Shown here: piece after piece, positions 1 through 18,100 of the stretch
How positions within the stretch are numbered: the stretch's first letter is position 1
How the letters are laid out: each line of letters opens with the position of its first letter
Position numbers and translations under genes: made by a program
The notes under the pieces: generated by a model
Seen by the model: only the letters and a program-made list of their open reading frames with translations
Databases searched by the model: none
Told to the model about the DNA's origin: nothing
From: Brevipalpus yothersi
Lineage: Eukaryota > Arthropoda > Arachnida > Trombidiformes > Tenuipalpidae
Length of the DNA: 64,000 nucleotides
Reading direction: 5' to 3'
NCBI GenBank assembly: GCA_003956705.1
Contig: QZCP01000034.1
Span: 1-64,000 of the forward strand

Positions 1-142
1 AGAGAGAGAGAGAGATGCTTCTCAAGAGAGGTTGTTTCATCGATGAAGACCGATTACAAGGATCGAGTTGAAAGCCCTTCAGGGGCTTGGTGGGCCAAAC
101 TTTTGGGGTGCTCGCTCACTTGTGGGGTTTGGGGGAGAGGGG

Positions 143-148
<6 letters not shown>

Positions 149-222
<74 letters not shown>
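149..222. repeat. (AG)n microsatellite, 37 copies
   Basis: Uninterrupted AG dinucleotide array of 74 nt, read directly. It is the first long array of the window; a shorter AG tract occupies positions 1-14. Confidence 0.98.
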
Positions 223-223
<1 letters not shown>

Positions 224-1059
224 AGAAGAATCTATGATTTCTACATGACAACATGAATGTTGATTTTCATAGCTATTGGTAGTACATGGATTCCAGGGGA
301 TAAGAGAGAGAAAAGAGAGTAAAAGATGGAAAAAGGTGATCATGATGATGGCCACTTTGGCAAACTTTGAATAGTTTCGATAGCTTAATCAGTAGATGAT
401 GAAAAGGATGATGTTCTGAAGAGAGAGAGAGAGTGCAATTTCTTCATCAATTAGTGATGCTCTCTCTCTCTTACCTCTTTCCAGACGCTGTCTTAAGGCT
501 GCCGCATCACTGAGCCGGCAGCCGGGAGGGAGGAGGAGGTGGCGGAGAGAGAGAGAGAGAAGGATGAAGGCAAACTGGCCTGAAAGGGGTAAGAAACTGT
601 TGATAGTAGCTCGGAGGAAAGACACGCGACTTTGTGCACTCTGTACTCCCTCTCTCCATCTCTCTCTCTCTCTTTAATCACTTTGTCACCGGCAAACGAT
701 GATGATGATCAGATGAGGGAGAGATGGAAGATAAACTGAGAAGAAGAAGAAATAAGATGAATGGCCATTTGATCATCTAACAGAGAGGGAGGAAGGAGGT
801 AACCAAACTGATTGTAAAAGTAGTAGATTGTTGGTAAAATATTGAGGCATGATAATGATTGAATTGCCATCAATTGATCAATTGAAAATTAACTTGCCCA
901 CTAATTGATTGTATTTCTCAACTGGTGATATTAACTTTACAATGCATAAATTACCGACAAACGCTTGACCACGGTGAGCATGTATACGTTAACAGAGGAA
1001 TACTTTTCATCGAGCAAGCTTTTCTCCATCACCACCCCATAAGCCATAGGCCATAGGCA

Positions 1060-1083
1060 GGGGGTGGGATGGGGGGTGAGGGG
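1060..1083 (+). other. G-quadruplex-prone G-rich patch
   Basis: Four G-runs of 5, 3, 6 and 4 residues are separated by loops of 1-3 nt on the + strand. This meets the usual sequence criterion for an intramolecular G-quadruplex and is rare in such AT-rich DNA. It is followed by a further GGT/GGA-rich stretch to about 1120. No role is known. Confidence 0.5.
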
Positions 1084-2357
1084 TAGCTTCGGTGGTGGTG
1101 GAGGGGGGGACAGGAGGGTAAGAGAGGAAAATGCTACACTAGAAATGGCGCCAGATTCAGTTTTAGGTGTTTTGTGGCCCGTCGGAAGCGAACACACATA
1201 CATTTACTGACAACAAAGGCTCATGCTAAAGGTGATCGCTTCTTCTTCTTACTTCTTACTTTTTCTTCTTCTTCTTCTTCTCATGAGAAATTTAGTGGGG
1301 AGTAAAAAGATGTAAAAGAGCAACAGAACAGGTCAAGAGAAGGAGGCCGATTTCCTTCCTTCTTTCCTTGCTCTCTTTTTTCCAAACATCTCTCTTTCTT
1401 TCTCTCTCTCTTTCATCTTTCTCTTTCCGCTCCTTTTGAGAGGTGAGAGAGAAAGAGCATAAAGTTCTAAGTTCTATCCAAGTTCTAAGATAGAGAGAGA
1501 AGAACAAGAAGGTCTCAAGTCGTCAAACAGGTTAACCTTTCTATCCACCAAGAGAGAGAGAGAGAGAGGAATACTTTTCTTTCTCTCTCTATCCAGCATT
1601 TGAGGATGGAAGCAGTAGGAGGAATACACAGTGACTGCAGAACGAGATTCAAAATAATCAATCGATTTCGCATGTGAGTATATATGTGTGTGTGTGAGTA
1701 AGAGAGAGAGAGAATCTAGTGGCTGATCTTTCTTCCCACAGCATTTTCTCCATTGATGAAGGTCTCTCTTGTCTTTGTACAGTGTCTCTTCGCCTTCTTC
1801 TTTCTCTTGACTTGTGCTAATGATTCTGATTCGTGCTGATAAATTGATATGAGATGAATTTTTTTTTGTATATTCAAGTATCAAAGAAGCAGAACGAGGT
1901 GGAGAATACATCGAAAATGCTGTGTATATACACATATACAAACATACACACACAAATGTACACTAAAATCATTGAATCGACTGTCCTCAGCTTGTCGATA
2001 ATATCCAGAGTGATTTGATTGTTGTATACTCTTCTCAATAGCTACTCTCTCTCTCTCTCTCTCTTTGCCTTTTCGATCACTGCTCTTTCTCTCTCTCTCC
2101 TTCCCCTTAAATCGATATACACTCCAGAGAGCATGAAGCGCTTCATGATCACCATGGAGATATTCCATCCACTATTCCTGCTGGATCAACCACCAATTGC
2201 AGAATATTCTGCTGCTGCTCAAGTACTGTGGCGTGGCTCGAGATGAGCAAAATGTTGCCATGCTTTATTCTTCTCTCTCCTCTTCCGCTGGCTTGTTTTC
2301 TTCTCCTGTCTGTGGAGAAAAGAGAGAATATATGAAGTCTCAGACGAAGTAGGAGAG

Positions 2358-2359
2358 TT

Positions 2360-2396
<37 letters not shown>
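2358..2396. repeat. (AG)n microsatellite
   Basis: AG dinucleotide array of about 39 nt, read directly, in the gene-poor left flank. Confidence 0.95.
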
Positions 2397-2397
<1 letters not shown>

Positions 2398-3092
2398 GAA
2401 GACGATGAAGAGAGGGAAAAAAGAGTAGGTGAGGGCGGAAGTGACGTAGTGTGTGTTTCACAGTGTTGCTGTTCACTTCCTCATCTGATTCACTCGATTA
2501 TCTCGATACGTTGCGTTTGGTTTGTATTGTCTTAAAATCATATAATAAGAACGAATAATTGAGGACAGCTTAGCTTACTTTTCAATCCTCACCAGTGGCA
2601 CGAAGGGGGAGGAAGAGAGATCGAGAGCAAATTTTTGGCGCGCTCTCTCCCCCAGCAAGAGAGAGAGAGAGAGAGGGGGGGGAGGAATACAATTTGGTCT
2701 CAATTACTAGTTCTAGTACTGGTAGGAAGTCCGTTAGTTAGTATTAAAAATATTTGTCAACTCATTGTGATACTTGTTTTCATCGAGATCTGACTTACAA
2801 TGAGCAAGCCTCTCTCTCTCTTTCTCTTTCTCTTTCTTCTCCTCTTTCTCTCCCATTCCCACTGTATGGCCTCATTTGCTTAGCACGCAACTAATTCCCT
2901 AGGAGAGCATTATGTGTGAGTGTCCACTTTGTCCACATTGTGCAAGTGGACACATATCCACATACAAAGTGGTCATCTTTGTCCTGGAGCAGAATCCAGA
3001 GGCTAAATAAGCTGAACAGTGAAGCTGAACTCAATCGATGCAAGTCAAGTTACACGAATATATCGCGCTGAAAAGCTTGTTTATCAGTGAAC

Positions 3093-3095
<3 letters not shown>

Positions 3096-3144
<49 letters not shown>

Positions 3145-3196
3145 CATTCTTTCTATCAAGACTTTCGATCAATATCGAGTGAGATTCATTTCACTT

Positions 3197-3259
<63 letters not shown>
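3096..3259. repeat. double (CT)n microsatellite
   Basis: Two CT arrays, about 3096-3142 and 3199-3259, are separated by about 56 nt of unique sequence. Read directly. Confidence 0.97.
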
Positions 3260-3262
<3 letters not shown>

Positions 3263-3929
3263 TACTCTCTTTGGCATCCCTTTTCACAGTGACTCCTATT
3301 GTCCTGAGTGATGTAATCGTTGGCATGCTGATATTTAGAACGCGATCGTCATCACAATCTGCGCCATCAGCTAAAGAGAAAAGTGAAACAATCTCGGATT
3401 AGCCATTACATTTACTGTCCACTGTTTACTGTGTATGTATGTACCTGTTGAGATGGTGAGTTGTGTATGTGTGTGTGTGTGTGTGCTCAATGCTTGACCA
3501 TATTGCCTGAGGGTAGATAGAGAATGTGTGTGTACATTCAATATGGATTCGAGGAGTGTATGTGTGGATGAGTGATGATCAAAGGAAGATGATGATCATG
3601 ATGATCATGATAAGCCATACATGCTAAGTACTTCATCGCCAGGTGTTTGGTTGCCATTGGTTAAATGAAGGATGGGGGTATATACATATCTGCAAACACA
3701 GTCTCTATTGTGGATGCTTTGCAACTTATCGATAAGATGCACAATAGCACACCTCCACCATCAGAATCCAAGTACCGTTAGCTATCTGACTCAATTCTCA
3801 ACATTCGCAAGAATGCACTAGCAGCAACAATTCGACTCAGACTGCGTTCTGATTCTCTCTCAAAACTTTAAAAGTTGAAAAAAATTGGACTCTCTCAATG
3901 GATGCGTAAGTTGGGTGCAAAAGACTTTT

Positions 3930-3971
<42 letters not shown>

Positions 3972-4127
3972 CGATATGAATGAATTGGTTGCTCGTAATT
4001 TACACGCAAGCAGTGTGAAGCGAAAAACATCGGAGAAAAGAGAGCAAATTGGCCTGAGATTCCGGTCTGTTGCAGAAGTAAGAGTGTATATGTATCATGA
4101 AAGAAGTGAATAAGTGGAATAATACAT

Positions 4128-4129
<2 letters not shown>

Positions 4130-4184
<55 letters not shown>
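4130..4184. repeat. (GA)n microsatellite
   Basis: Uninterrupted GA array of about 55 nt, read directly. Further arrays of 30-45 nt lie near 3933, 4749, 5761, 6060 and 7029. Confidence 0.97.
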
Positions 4185-4188
<4 letters not shown>

Positions 4189-4747
4189 CTCTTATGCTCT
4201 CTTCTAAGTATTCTTACCAATTCGATTCACTTATGGTTAGTATAATTTAGAGACAAATATTTGAGAGAAGCTCAATGGCTTATGTGTATAAGAAAGAGAA
4301 AAAGTTCAATGAAAAAGGTATGAAGAGTGAGAACAGAAACAACAATCAAAATCATACACACTGTGAAAGCTAATAATTTGAACCAAGTTTAGGTCGTCAT
4401 CATTAGATTGTGGGTGCAAATAGAATGGATGATAGATAGAGAGAGAAAGGAAATAAAAATTATTATAAAGATAACAGTTATTTTAGATTATTTTTTATGC
4501 TACTTTTCTTAGTAAACACGCACTTTTTCCTACACTATTTGAATGCTAAATATTCACGGGGGAAAAAATATGTATATTTCTTGATGAATACTCAAATAGA
4601 GTGGCCAAATTTTTTTCCCTACTTGAACAAATCTGTGGACTTTTTTTCAATGATCATCTCCGTTCTTGTGTATTCAACTTTGTGACTTTTTAAATTACCC
4701 ATAGGATCACAGCAAAATCATCATCATCCGATATCAAGTCATTATGA

Positions 4748-4794
<47 letters not shown>

Positions 4795-5755
4795 ATAAGC
4801 AATTAAACATGTAGAAAAGATGAGTAAAATCATCCTCAAGAACGGAAGTTACACCAAATTAGTGTATAATTCATTGATCCCTTTCTGGATGGCTCAAGTG
4901 TAATGTGAAACTCTCTCTCTCTCTAGCAATTGGACTTTGAACTTTTTCTCTCTCTCTTCCAGTATTTTAAACGTTCCACAAAAAAGCATACTGTATCAGT
5001 ACATAAAACTTGAGCATACTTTTTTCTCTCTCTCTTCCTGAACGATTGCGTATTGCGTTTGAACATCGTTCTTCTCAATACAAATTAGATGTTCATATAT
5101 TAGATGAACAAGGAATCGTACCGAGATAGCAACTTCTCTCTCGCTCTTCTAATGATCAAAAAGTGTTAATGTATTATCTAGATCTAGTTTGATTAACTTT
5201 TTCCATATACATCTTGTTGATGACTACATCATATCGAGAGAGAGCGATGAATATTACTCCTATCATGAAACTTTTGCCCTTCCATTTTCTGATTTCACAA
5301 CAGTAAGTCAACCAGAGAGAGAGAGATTTGTGTTCTCCTCTTCCTCAACTTGACTCTGATTCAGTGAAGAAGTGTGAGTGAGAAAAAAAATTCCTCCTCT
5401 CTATCACACACACACACACACTCATACATACACACATTCACACACTCACAAACAAATACCTCGATAATAATTCAAGAAAGCAAGGAAATCAAGATGAACG
5501 TCTGATATTATGAAGGTCAAGTCTGAAAACAAATGAAAATGGGCGAGTAGTACTGGTATTATGACTCGCTGGCTGATGTAGTGTGTATGTGTGTGTTGGT
5601 AAGTTGGATGAAGTTTTTTAAAAGATGATTCACAATCGAGAATCAAATTATCGAATTACTCTACACGAATCATGCTCTCTTTTGATTATCACCATTGAAA
5701 TGATAGGGAAAAAAGTGTGGAGTGCTCATGATAACATGGAAAAAGAACCCAGAGT

Positions 5756-5797
<42 letters not shown>

Positions 5798-6052
5798 GTT
5801 AACAAGCGAAGCGATGCCTTGTAAAACTCTCTCGATCCTTCAGCAAATGAGAGAGAGAGAAAGAGAGAGGAAGCTTTCTGTCATAATGTATTTAGTGACA
5901 GAACTTTTCATGAAAACAGCTTTCGACTTCTCTCTCTCTCTTCCATCGCCCTTGCGACAGAGACCAGGAGCTCTGTATGAACTGATGTCCTCACATAAAC
6001 ACACACACACACGGTCAGCACACCAGTGGCCTGACCAGCCAACGGTCAGCAC

Positions 6053-6090
<38 letters not shown>

Positions 6091-7023
6091 CGGGCTGATA
6101 TTCGGTCAAATAGCTTTCACTCGCGCGATCCACGCGTGTTGCTTGAGGCTATTTTCACTGGCATATGAACAGAAAAGAGAGAGAGAGACTAAACCATTGG
6201 ACGAATGGTGTGGACTCGAAGAAGAAAGAGAGAAGAATGCTTTGCTGAAAAACTATTTCAGCAAATGCCTTGCAGTTTGAAGCCGGCAGGATCGAATAGT
6301 TGGCAGAAAAGAGGCTCTAAAAGAGAGAGAGAGAGAGAGAGAGAGAAAATAAAGAGAGAATAAGAAGAAGAAGGAGAATCGAGAAGAAGGACAAAGTGGC
6401 CTGTGTGAGTGTGTATGTTGTGCACGCGTTTTAAAGCAGTTCGACAAGCACGAGTCGCGAAAAAAGATTCTTCTTCTTCTTTTTCTTCTTCTCCTTCTTC
6501 TTCTTCTGCTGCTGCTGCAATCGGGCTGCTGAGGTAAGAAGAATTGCTTTTCACCTGGCTTTGATGGCTGCTTGATGCTTGCTGGCTTGGTGTGAGTGTA
6601 TATATATATATATGTATACGATTGTTGAGGAGTGAGTTGAAAAAGAAAGAGAAAAAGAGAGAAGAGAAAAATTTTGCAAACTTACCTTGGAATTCTATCG
6701 ATTCTTGTCCAAGGAGAGATTCGCCTTCGTGCGAGTGAATATTAACATCCTGAGAGAGAGAGAGAGAGAAAGTGAATGTATATTTCGCTGCCATTGACTA
6801 CAACGGCCCTGGTGAAGCTCATGATGCTCATCAACACACACACACACACACACATCATCTAGCATCAGAAGCAGTTATTGTCGCGTTTGTGTTTTCCAAA
6901 ACCATTTTTCTCTCTCTCTCAACAATATATCGGGTGTTTGTATCAGCCTGTTTGCCACACTTTGTAATTGAATGCTCAATTCAATACTACTACTACAATT
7001 TACAGGCGGAAAAAGTGACTATC

Positions 7024-7028
<5 letters not shown>

Positions 7029-7073
<45 letters not shown>
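7029..7073. repeat. (GA)n microsatellite
   Basis: GA array of about 45 nt, read directly. Confidence 0.95.
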
Positions 7074-7075
<2 letters not shown>

Positions 7076-9575
7076 ATCACTAATCCCTTGTCCTCTTCTC
7101 TGTTTTCGTTCTTGATGGCCTTCTGGTTGAGGAGAGAGAGAGAGGAGATTTCTCTCTGTTCTCTAGTTGAAACTTCTCTCTACCTCACTTTCCATGACCT
7201 TTATCGAGTCTTCTCTTTGGCCCTGTGGTCAGTTAGAATTTGGCTAGAAAGATTGGCCAACTCATGACCAATAATCGAACTGGTTTTTTGGTGACAAAGT
7301 TTAGGCAAATAGTTTTGATTGTCTTTATCTTTCTGCTACCATTTTCAACATCACGAAGGCTACCACGAAAATGAATGTTGTTGTTGTTGTTTTATTTCGG
7401 GAATGATTACTTATTGGCCCTTATTACTAGCCGCTAATTTGCCAGAGAGAGAGAGAGAGAGAGAGAAGAGAAAAGTTACAGAGTGTTTTGAGGCTTGATT
7501 CTCTCTAATTGAATGAGCGCGCGCGCGACTTTGGCCCCTCTCTTCTTCTCACTTTTGGACTGATCCAAGTGGCCTGAAACAGCACGTAGGCCAGGGGGCC
7601 ATGAAACTCCATAGACCTCTATGGACTTTGGACTCAATACTGTTGTGAACTCTCTGTCTGGCCTTCCCACCCTCTTCCTCCCTTCCTCCTCTTCTACTCT
7701 ATGAGGTTTGGGTTCTCTCTCCCTCTCCTCTATTTTCGCTCCTATCCTGTCTTACCTCTCCAGCCCAAGGCTGTGGGCTCTTTCACTTCTCATATGTGTG
7801 TATGTGTATGTGTTACAAGCGAGAGTAAAAGAATCATGGTAATTGAAAACAAATTTTTTCTCTCTCTCTCTTATTTCTTTCCCCTAAACTATGAGCAAAT
7901 AAGCATGAATATATGAGCGAATAAATGAGTGAATTAGTGAATGAATGAATGAATGTGTGAGTAAATTTGAGAGAAAAAGTTAGAAAAATTCTCTCTTGTT
8001 TTCAATTCAAAAACAATAGGCATACAGTGAAAGAAAAAACAAGGTATGCAAAGTTTCACTGTGTGTGTAATGTAGAAAATTAGTTGCAAAATCTTTTTCT
8101 CTCTCTCTCTGTAAAGGAAGATGTATCGGAATTCACTAGCTTGTCAGCTTGTGAATTGCTGTGAATCGTTGTCAAACAAGGTTAAATCATCTCATATGTT
8201 GTCTCTCTCTCTCTCTCTCCTACTTCCTTCCCCCACCACCTCTCTTTCTTTTGGCCTTCTTACTTGCCTATGTGTATGTGTGTATATATTCTCTCTCTCC
8301 CTTCTCTAAGAAAAGCGAGAAACTTTCCTACAAGCTCGCTCTCCCACTTCCGGCCCCACATAGGTTTGTTCACTGTTTAAAAGTTTTGAAGAGTGTGTGT
8401 ATGTGTGTGTGTAAAAATGAAGTGAATTTGGCGCAAAAGTCACTCTCTCACAAATTTTTCCTCCACTGTATAGTCTCTCACACACACACAGGAGAAACTA
8501 AATTTTTCTCAATGATCATGTCTCTCTCTCTCTCTCTTTTGCTCTTTTAAACCAGAGAGATAGCGGGAGGGGGAAGAAAGTCTATGTTACTTCTCTTCCA
8601 TCCCCTTTTCTATCAGCAAGAATTATGAACATCATATTCACTTGTATTGCTCCATCTTCATCGCTCTCCATCAAGTGATGAAGACATTCGCATTTCTCTT
8701 TCTCCTTCTCTCGTCTTCTTTTTCTTCTTTTTCTCATCATCATAGCTGAAGCCAGCGTGAATAAGAAGAAGATGAAGAAGAAGAAGAAGAAGAAGAAGTA
8801 GCTTGATGATCACTTATCGTACGGAGAAGAAGAGAAAGAAGATGATGATGAAGAAGAAGCCATGGTCCTTCTGAGGGATGATGGAGGGAAAGAATATGTG
8901 TATACTCGCCTGTGGAGCATACACATAGAGAGCGGCTTTAGAATGCACCAAGTTCTTTTTATAGTTGGAAAGCATTTCGGAATAAGAAACATACACATGA
9001 AACATTGTGAATGCGCCGAATCATCTTCATTATTCACTGATACACTCTTCTTTCTTCATCTTCTCTTTCTTTTTCTCTCTCTATCATCCGCTACTACTTC
9101 TACAACTCACTACTACTCACTTACACCGATGTTATATGTCAATTGATTTAGTTTCACCTTAATGATTGACCAAACTCTCACTCGATCGCTCAATATCGCA
9201 TAGAGAATCACACACACACACACAACTTATCTCATACACATGGAAGAGAAAAAAAGAAAGAGAGAGACAGAGAGACAGAGAGAGTAGTATATTCTCACAT
9301 GGAAACTCTGGGAATCATCCAGTTATAAATATTGTCTATTCTCTCTCTCCCACTCAAGAGGGCTTCATAAACTTATCCAGCCATTGAACGAACACAAGTG
9401 AAAGCTCTTTCTCTCTTTCTTTCTCTCTCTCTCTCTCTCTTCTTCTCTCTCTCTCTCACTCTTTCTCTCTTTTATATATCTTTAACTGTTCTCACACAAT
9501 CGATCGTTCGAAATTCTGACGTCGAGAATTCGCCCAGAAAAACTGAACACACACACACAGCACACAAAATGCTAT

Positions 9576-9590
9576 CCACCAGATGACGCT
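9576..9590 (-). promoter_or_regulatory. CTCF-like motif upstream of tonalli/ZMIZ
   Basis: On the minus strand this reads AGCGTCATCTGGTGG, close to the known animal CTCF core AGYGCCMYCTGGTGG. It lies about 930 nt upstream of the proposed ZMIZ start codon. The same word occurs near two other gene starts in this window, at 40080-40095 and 51318-51332. Factor binding is inferred from the match only. Confidence 0.45.
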
Positions 9591-10521
9591 GTTTTCAAAT
9601 TCCGGTTGCCTGTTTTTCCCTCTTTTTTCCCTTTTTTGCTTTTCCCCATTTTTTCATACCCCCTCACCAGGCTCATGCTTTGCTCACTTGGCTGATAAAG
9701 TTTTGCCTTGTTCAGTTTGCTCACTCACAAGTGAGCGAATATTCTTTTGCTCCCTCTTCATTGCTGTTACTGAATGCGCGAAGTTCAGTTTAGTTAGTTC
9801 TGAATCAACTGCTGTGAAGGCAACGTCTCTGAATCGCGCGTAATAGAAAGAAGTGTTGGTTAAACCAACCAGTAAGCAGTGAAGAGAGAGAGAGAGAAAA
9901 GACTGAAAGAAAGAGAAAGAAGAAAGAGAAAAAAAAAGATTGAATTTTTTTTTGTCCAACAATAATAATAATAATACAAAGTGTTTGTGTTTATGTAAAG
10001 TTCAGTTCTTTTTATCATCATCTCATTTATTATTATGTATAATTTATAATATATATATAAATATAAATATATATACACACATCGATAACTGAAAAAAACT
10101 AGTGAGCTTTATAACTATGTGGCTCGTTGTTTGATGTTGTGTTGTGTTTTTCTCCTCTCTCAACTACATACTCTCCACATTGGATATATACACTTAACTG
10201 ATTTAAGTCAATCAACATTCGGATCATCACCATCATCTCAATCCAATAAGTGACAAAATTAATGTAGCAAATTAGTGTGTTTGGATTACATGTAATTCTT
10301 TTTTTCCTGGAAAATATTATCATCATCATATTTTCCATCCACATACACGCACACACGCTAAAAAAAATTTTTTTAGCATCTCCATCTCCATCAGCATCTT
10401 CATCAACATCCTCCTCATCATCATTATCATCAATTTTCCAACATCTTCATTCATTCACTATTTAAACACTACTACTATCAAACGTGTGTGTATATGTGTG
10501 TGATAATCACACCATCGTAAC

Positions 10522-15156
<4,635 letters not shown>

Positions 15157-18100
15157 GCTTAAATGCTGATCACAAATCGTTGAAAGAAAATTCTTTCATC
15201 CTCTCTCTCTTTCTCATACTTGTTCATGACGATAAAAATTTTGCAAGAGAAAGAGCGAAGCCTTGCTAAGTCAGATCATCACTCTACTCATGAGGCTTGA
15301 GATTTTTCTTCTACTCTTCTTCTTCTTCGCCCCCCATCTCCTAACAATCAGAAGTATTCATCATCTTATGTTATAAATACCATCGCTGCCATCATCATTG
15401 CTGTCTACAGTAGAAACTTCGTATAATGGGCGAAATTCCGTGTATCAATAAGAGAGAAGAGCTCCACACTTTTTCTCTAATATCTCTCTCTCCCCCCTTC
15501 ATTCTCTGTCTCTTCCTTTCCCTCTCTCTCACTATACCAGAATTCTTTGATCTTTTTAAGGCTTATGCAAAGCCGGCATGGATGTATAATATACCAGATT
15601 ATCCTCCTTGTCTTTATGCAAATATGATTCGAGCAGCATTCAAAAACTTAATCATGTATTATACTTCTCATTTGTGGTGCATAATTGTAAAAATTATAAA
15701 TACATTGTAATTTCATCCCTACAAAGCATCGCTCCCCTCCTGATAATTGGTAGACATGAGAAGAGGGCAAAGACGGAGAAAGAAAGAGAGAAAGAAAACG
15801 GCCATGATTCCAAACCCCTTTTGGATAGCAACACACAATCGAGCTGCAATTGGCTTGGAAGAGGTAAAAGTGTTCCTTGTTGACTGATTGAAGCTGGATG
15901 GTGCCGATGACAAGTATCATCATCATTCACGTTCCTATTGCATGAAGGACCTTCTTCGAATGTGCCGTTTTTATTTCGGACGAAAGTTTTTTTGCTGTCA
16001 CACACTGTGTAAAAGAATCTTGGGACAAAGCTTCAATTTCCTACTCTTTCGAAAGTGGTGATTAAGTATGAGCCATTGTTGGTTGTTAATCGAAAATACA
16101 AAATATTCTCTTAATTTATCAATTACAACTTGATCAAGCTTAACGCAAATTAAGTAGTAAATACTGTAGAAAAGTATAAATGTTACTCATCTCGCATTCC
16201 TGCCTTGTATGCAAATTTTTAACTTATGATCATGTGGGATCTCACACCCGAATTCTCGGTGAGAGAGATATATTTGCAATGGCCATTGACAAAAAAAAAT
16301 CATCCTCTGGTCTAGCAATTTTCTCACTGATTCTTACAATCATGAGCAAAAATGAACATTGACAAGTCGAAATCACAAAAGTCAAACGAGATCGATTAAT
16401 TTGTAAATAAATTAAATAAGAAAATATTTCAAGTAATTTGATCTCTTTCTTTTTTTCTTCGAAAGTAACAGAATTCGATTCTGTAAAGTTCCAAAGTGTT
16501 TCCGCTCTCTGAGCTGAAATTTCATAGCCGGAACTGGTAGAAGGAAATGAATCCTCTGGAAATCTGGACCTCATTCTAATTAAGATCTTTTCGGATTATC
16601 AATCTTTCCATCTGGGGAAAAATTATATTGCTTAATGGAAATCTAGTTATCTCATCATGTTAAATGATATTAGCCACAATTTATTCGTTAAGGGTAGGAT
16701 GAATTCATGGTATTCCCGCGTTTTTGAGAATCAGCAAAGGAATTCATCTATTGAATCAATCCTAAAGTTTCTAATAAGAGAATCATGCAAATTTTTCAAT
16801 TAGAAATCATTTCTTGGACCAGGCTCGATAAATAGACTAATGAATTCTGCCAAATTTTTGGATAATGGGAGCAGTTATGTCAACACCTCGAAAACATTGA
16901 GGATTCAGGAAATAATCTCATAGAAATATGGAACTAATCATACAAAATATGATCTGAAAAGAAGCAGTAAAATGAAAGAGTTCATTGAGTATCATTGGTC
17001 TACCTTATAGAAGACTTTCGAGAATCTAGTTTTGATCCAAAAAAAGTTTTTCGCCGAAAAATGCTCGTTGTTTTTGAAGGGCCCTTTAATTAATTTTCAG
17101 CACTTCATGATTAGAATTAGAATTAGTGTTTTAGATCAGAAATTTCCCGTGTATGATAGAACATGAGTAAAACTAATGCAATATAAGAACTATATCGATA
17201 GAATATGAATGTTCCAAGTGACAGAGTAGGAAGGTATAAATTAATGAGAATTCAGGCTCTATCGATTCATGGTCGTATTTTCCGATTGGTATCTATGCAA
17301 TGCATTCGTATGCAATTTTTGATATTAAAATCCTCATTTTGACTCAAGAAGCATTTAAAGAGGATTAAATTAGAATTCCAGCACAAAAATCCAAAAATTT
17401 AAGAACAATCGAGTTGTTTGTGATATTTTTTTTGATGCTTGAAGTTAATTCTTTTCGAAAACACTCAATTGCTGAAAAGACTTCATGAAACGGAGGATTC
17501 TTCAAGCTAAAGTCTCTCAAATTGTTTCCAACTTAATTGAATTAGTCTAATTAATTTAGAATAGAAAATCTCGAACCTACATGGGCTGAATCCGTATCTT
17601 TTTCTCTCGAATGTCTGAATGGAATAGATGTTGAATCTAAGATCACTCAAGAGATTCTCATGAAATCATGATTGAGAATCAATTGATTCAAAATTAGTAG
17701 GAGACTACTGCAAATCAGTCGAGCTTGATGGAATCACGCACGGTGATACGAGAATACTTCCTCGCACCCATCGGAAATTTTTTGCCTCGTTAATGCTAGA
17801 AAATACACCTGATCATAGCTTAATGGATTTAATCAACTCAAGAATCACTGATGAAACTGAAGTTTCAGAGTTTTTCTTCAGCCTCGAACCTAAGCGTGTA
17901 CTAGCTCAGTTTTCATTGGATATTTTCTTGCCGAAATGCTGGCCAATTCTTACATCTTGATTATTTATTTGCTTCTCTAAAACAAAGATTCAAGAATGCG
18001 ATCTTTGGTTGCCAGCAATTAATTGAGAGCAAAATCTCGAGCTTTAAACATGTTCGAATAATTTTATTCAAAGTTTCAGCAATTTTTTTCGATTTTTTCA

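Larger units (their letters stand above)
1..9570. other. gene-poor, microsatellite-rich flank
   Basis: I recognise no gene here. Open frames on both strands are mostly Ser-Leu or Arg-Glu dipeptide runs produced by translating (CT)n and (GA)n arrays. Besides these arrays there are shorter (CA)n/(GT)n tracts, (GAA)n/(TTC)n tracts near 1260 and 8767, and a G-rich patch near 1060. Upstream noncoding exons of the tonalli/ZMIZ gene could lie here, but nothing in the sequence proves it. Confidence 0.6.

Noticed and set aside
54..355. Ser-Leu or Arg-Glu repeat open frames on both strands, here and at many other places
   Set aside because: They are translations of (CT)n/(GA)n arrays and occur in all phases.
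2100..2246. Frame ending MKRFMITMEIFHPLFLLDQPPIAEYS...
   Set aside because: Short, follows a CT-derived Ser-Leu stretch, and no homologue is recognised.
15426..15710. 94-codon open frame downstream of ZMIZ
   Set aside because: Lies in the probable 3' UTR, begins with a CT-derived stretch and has no recognisable domain.
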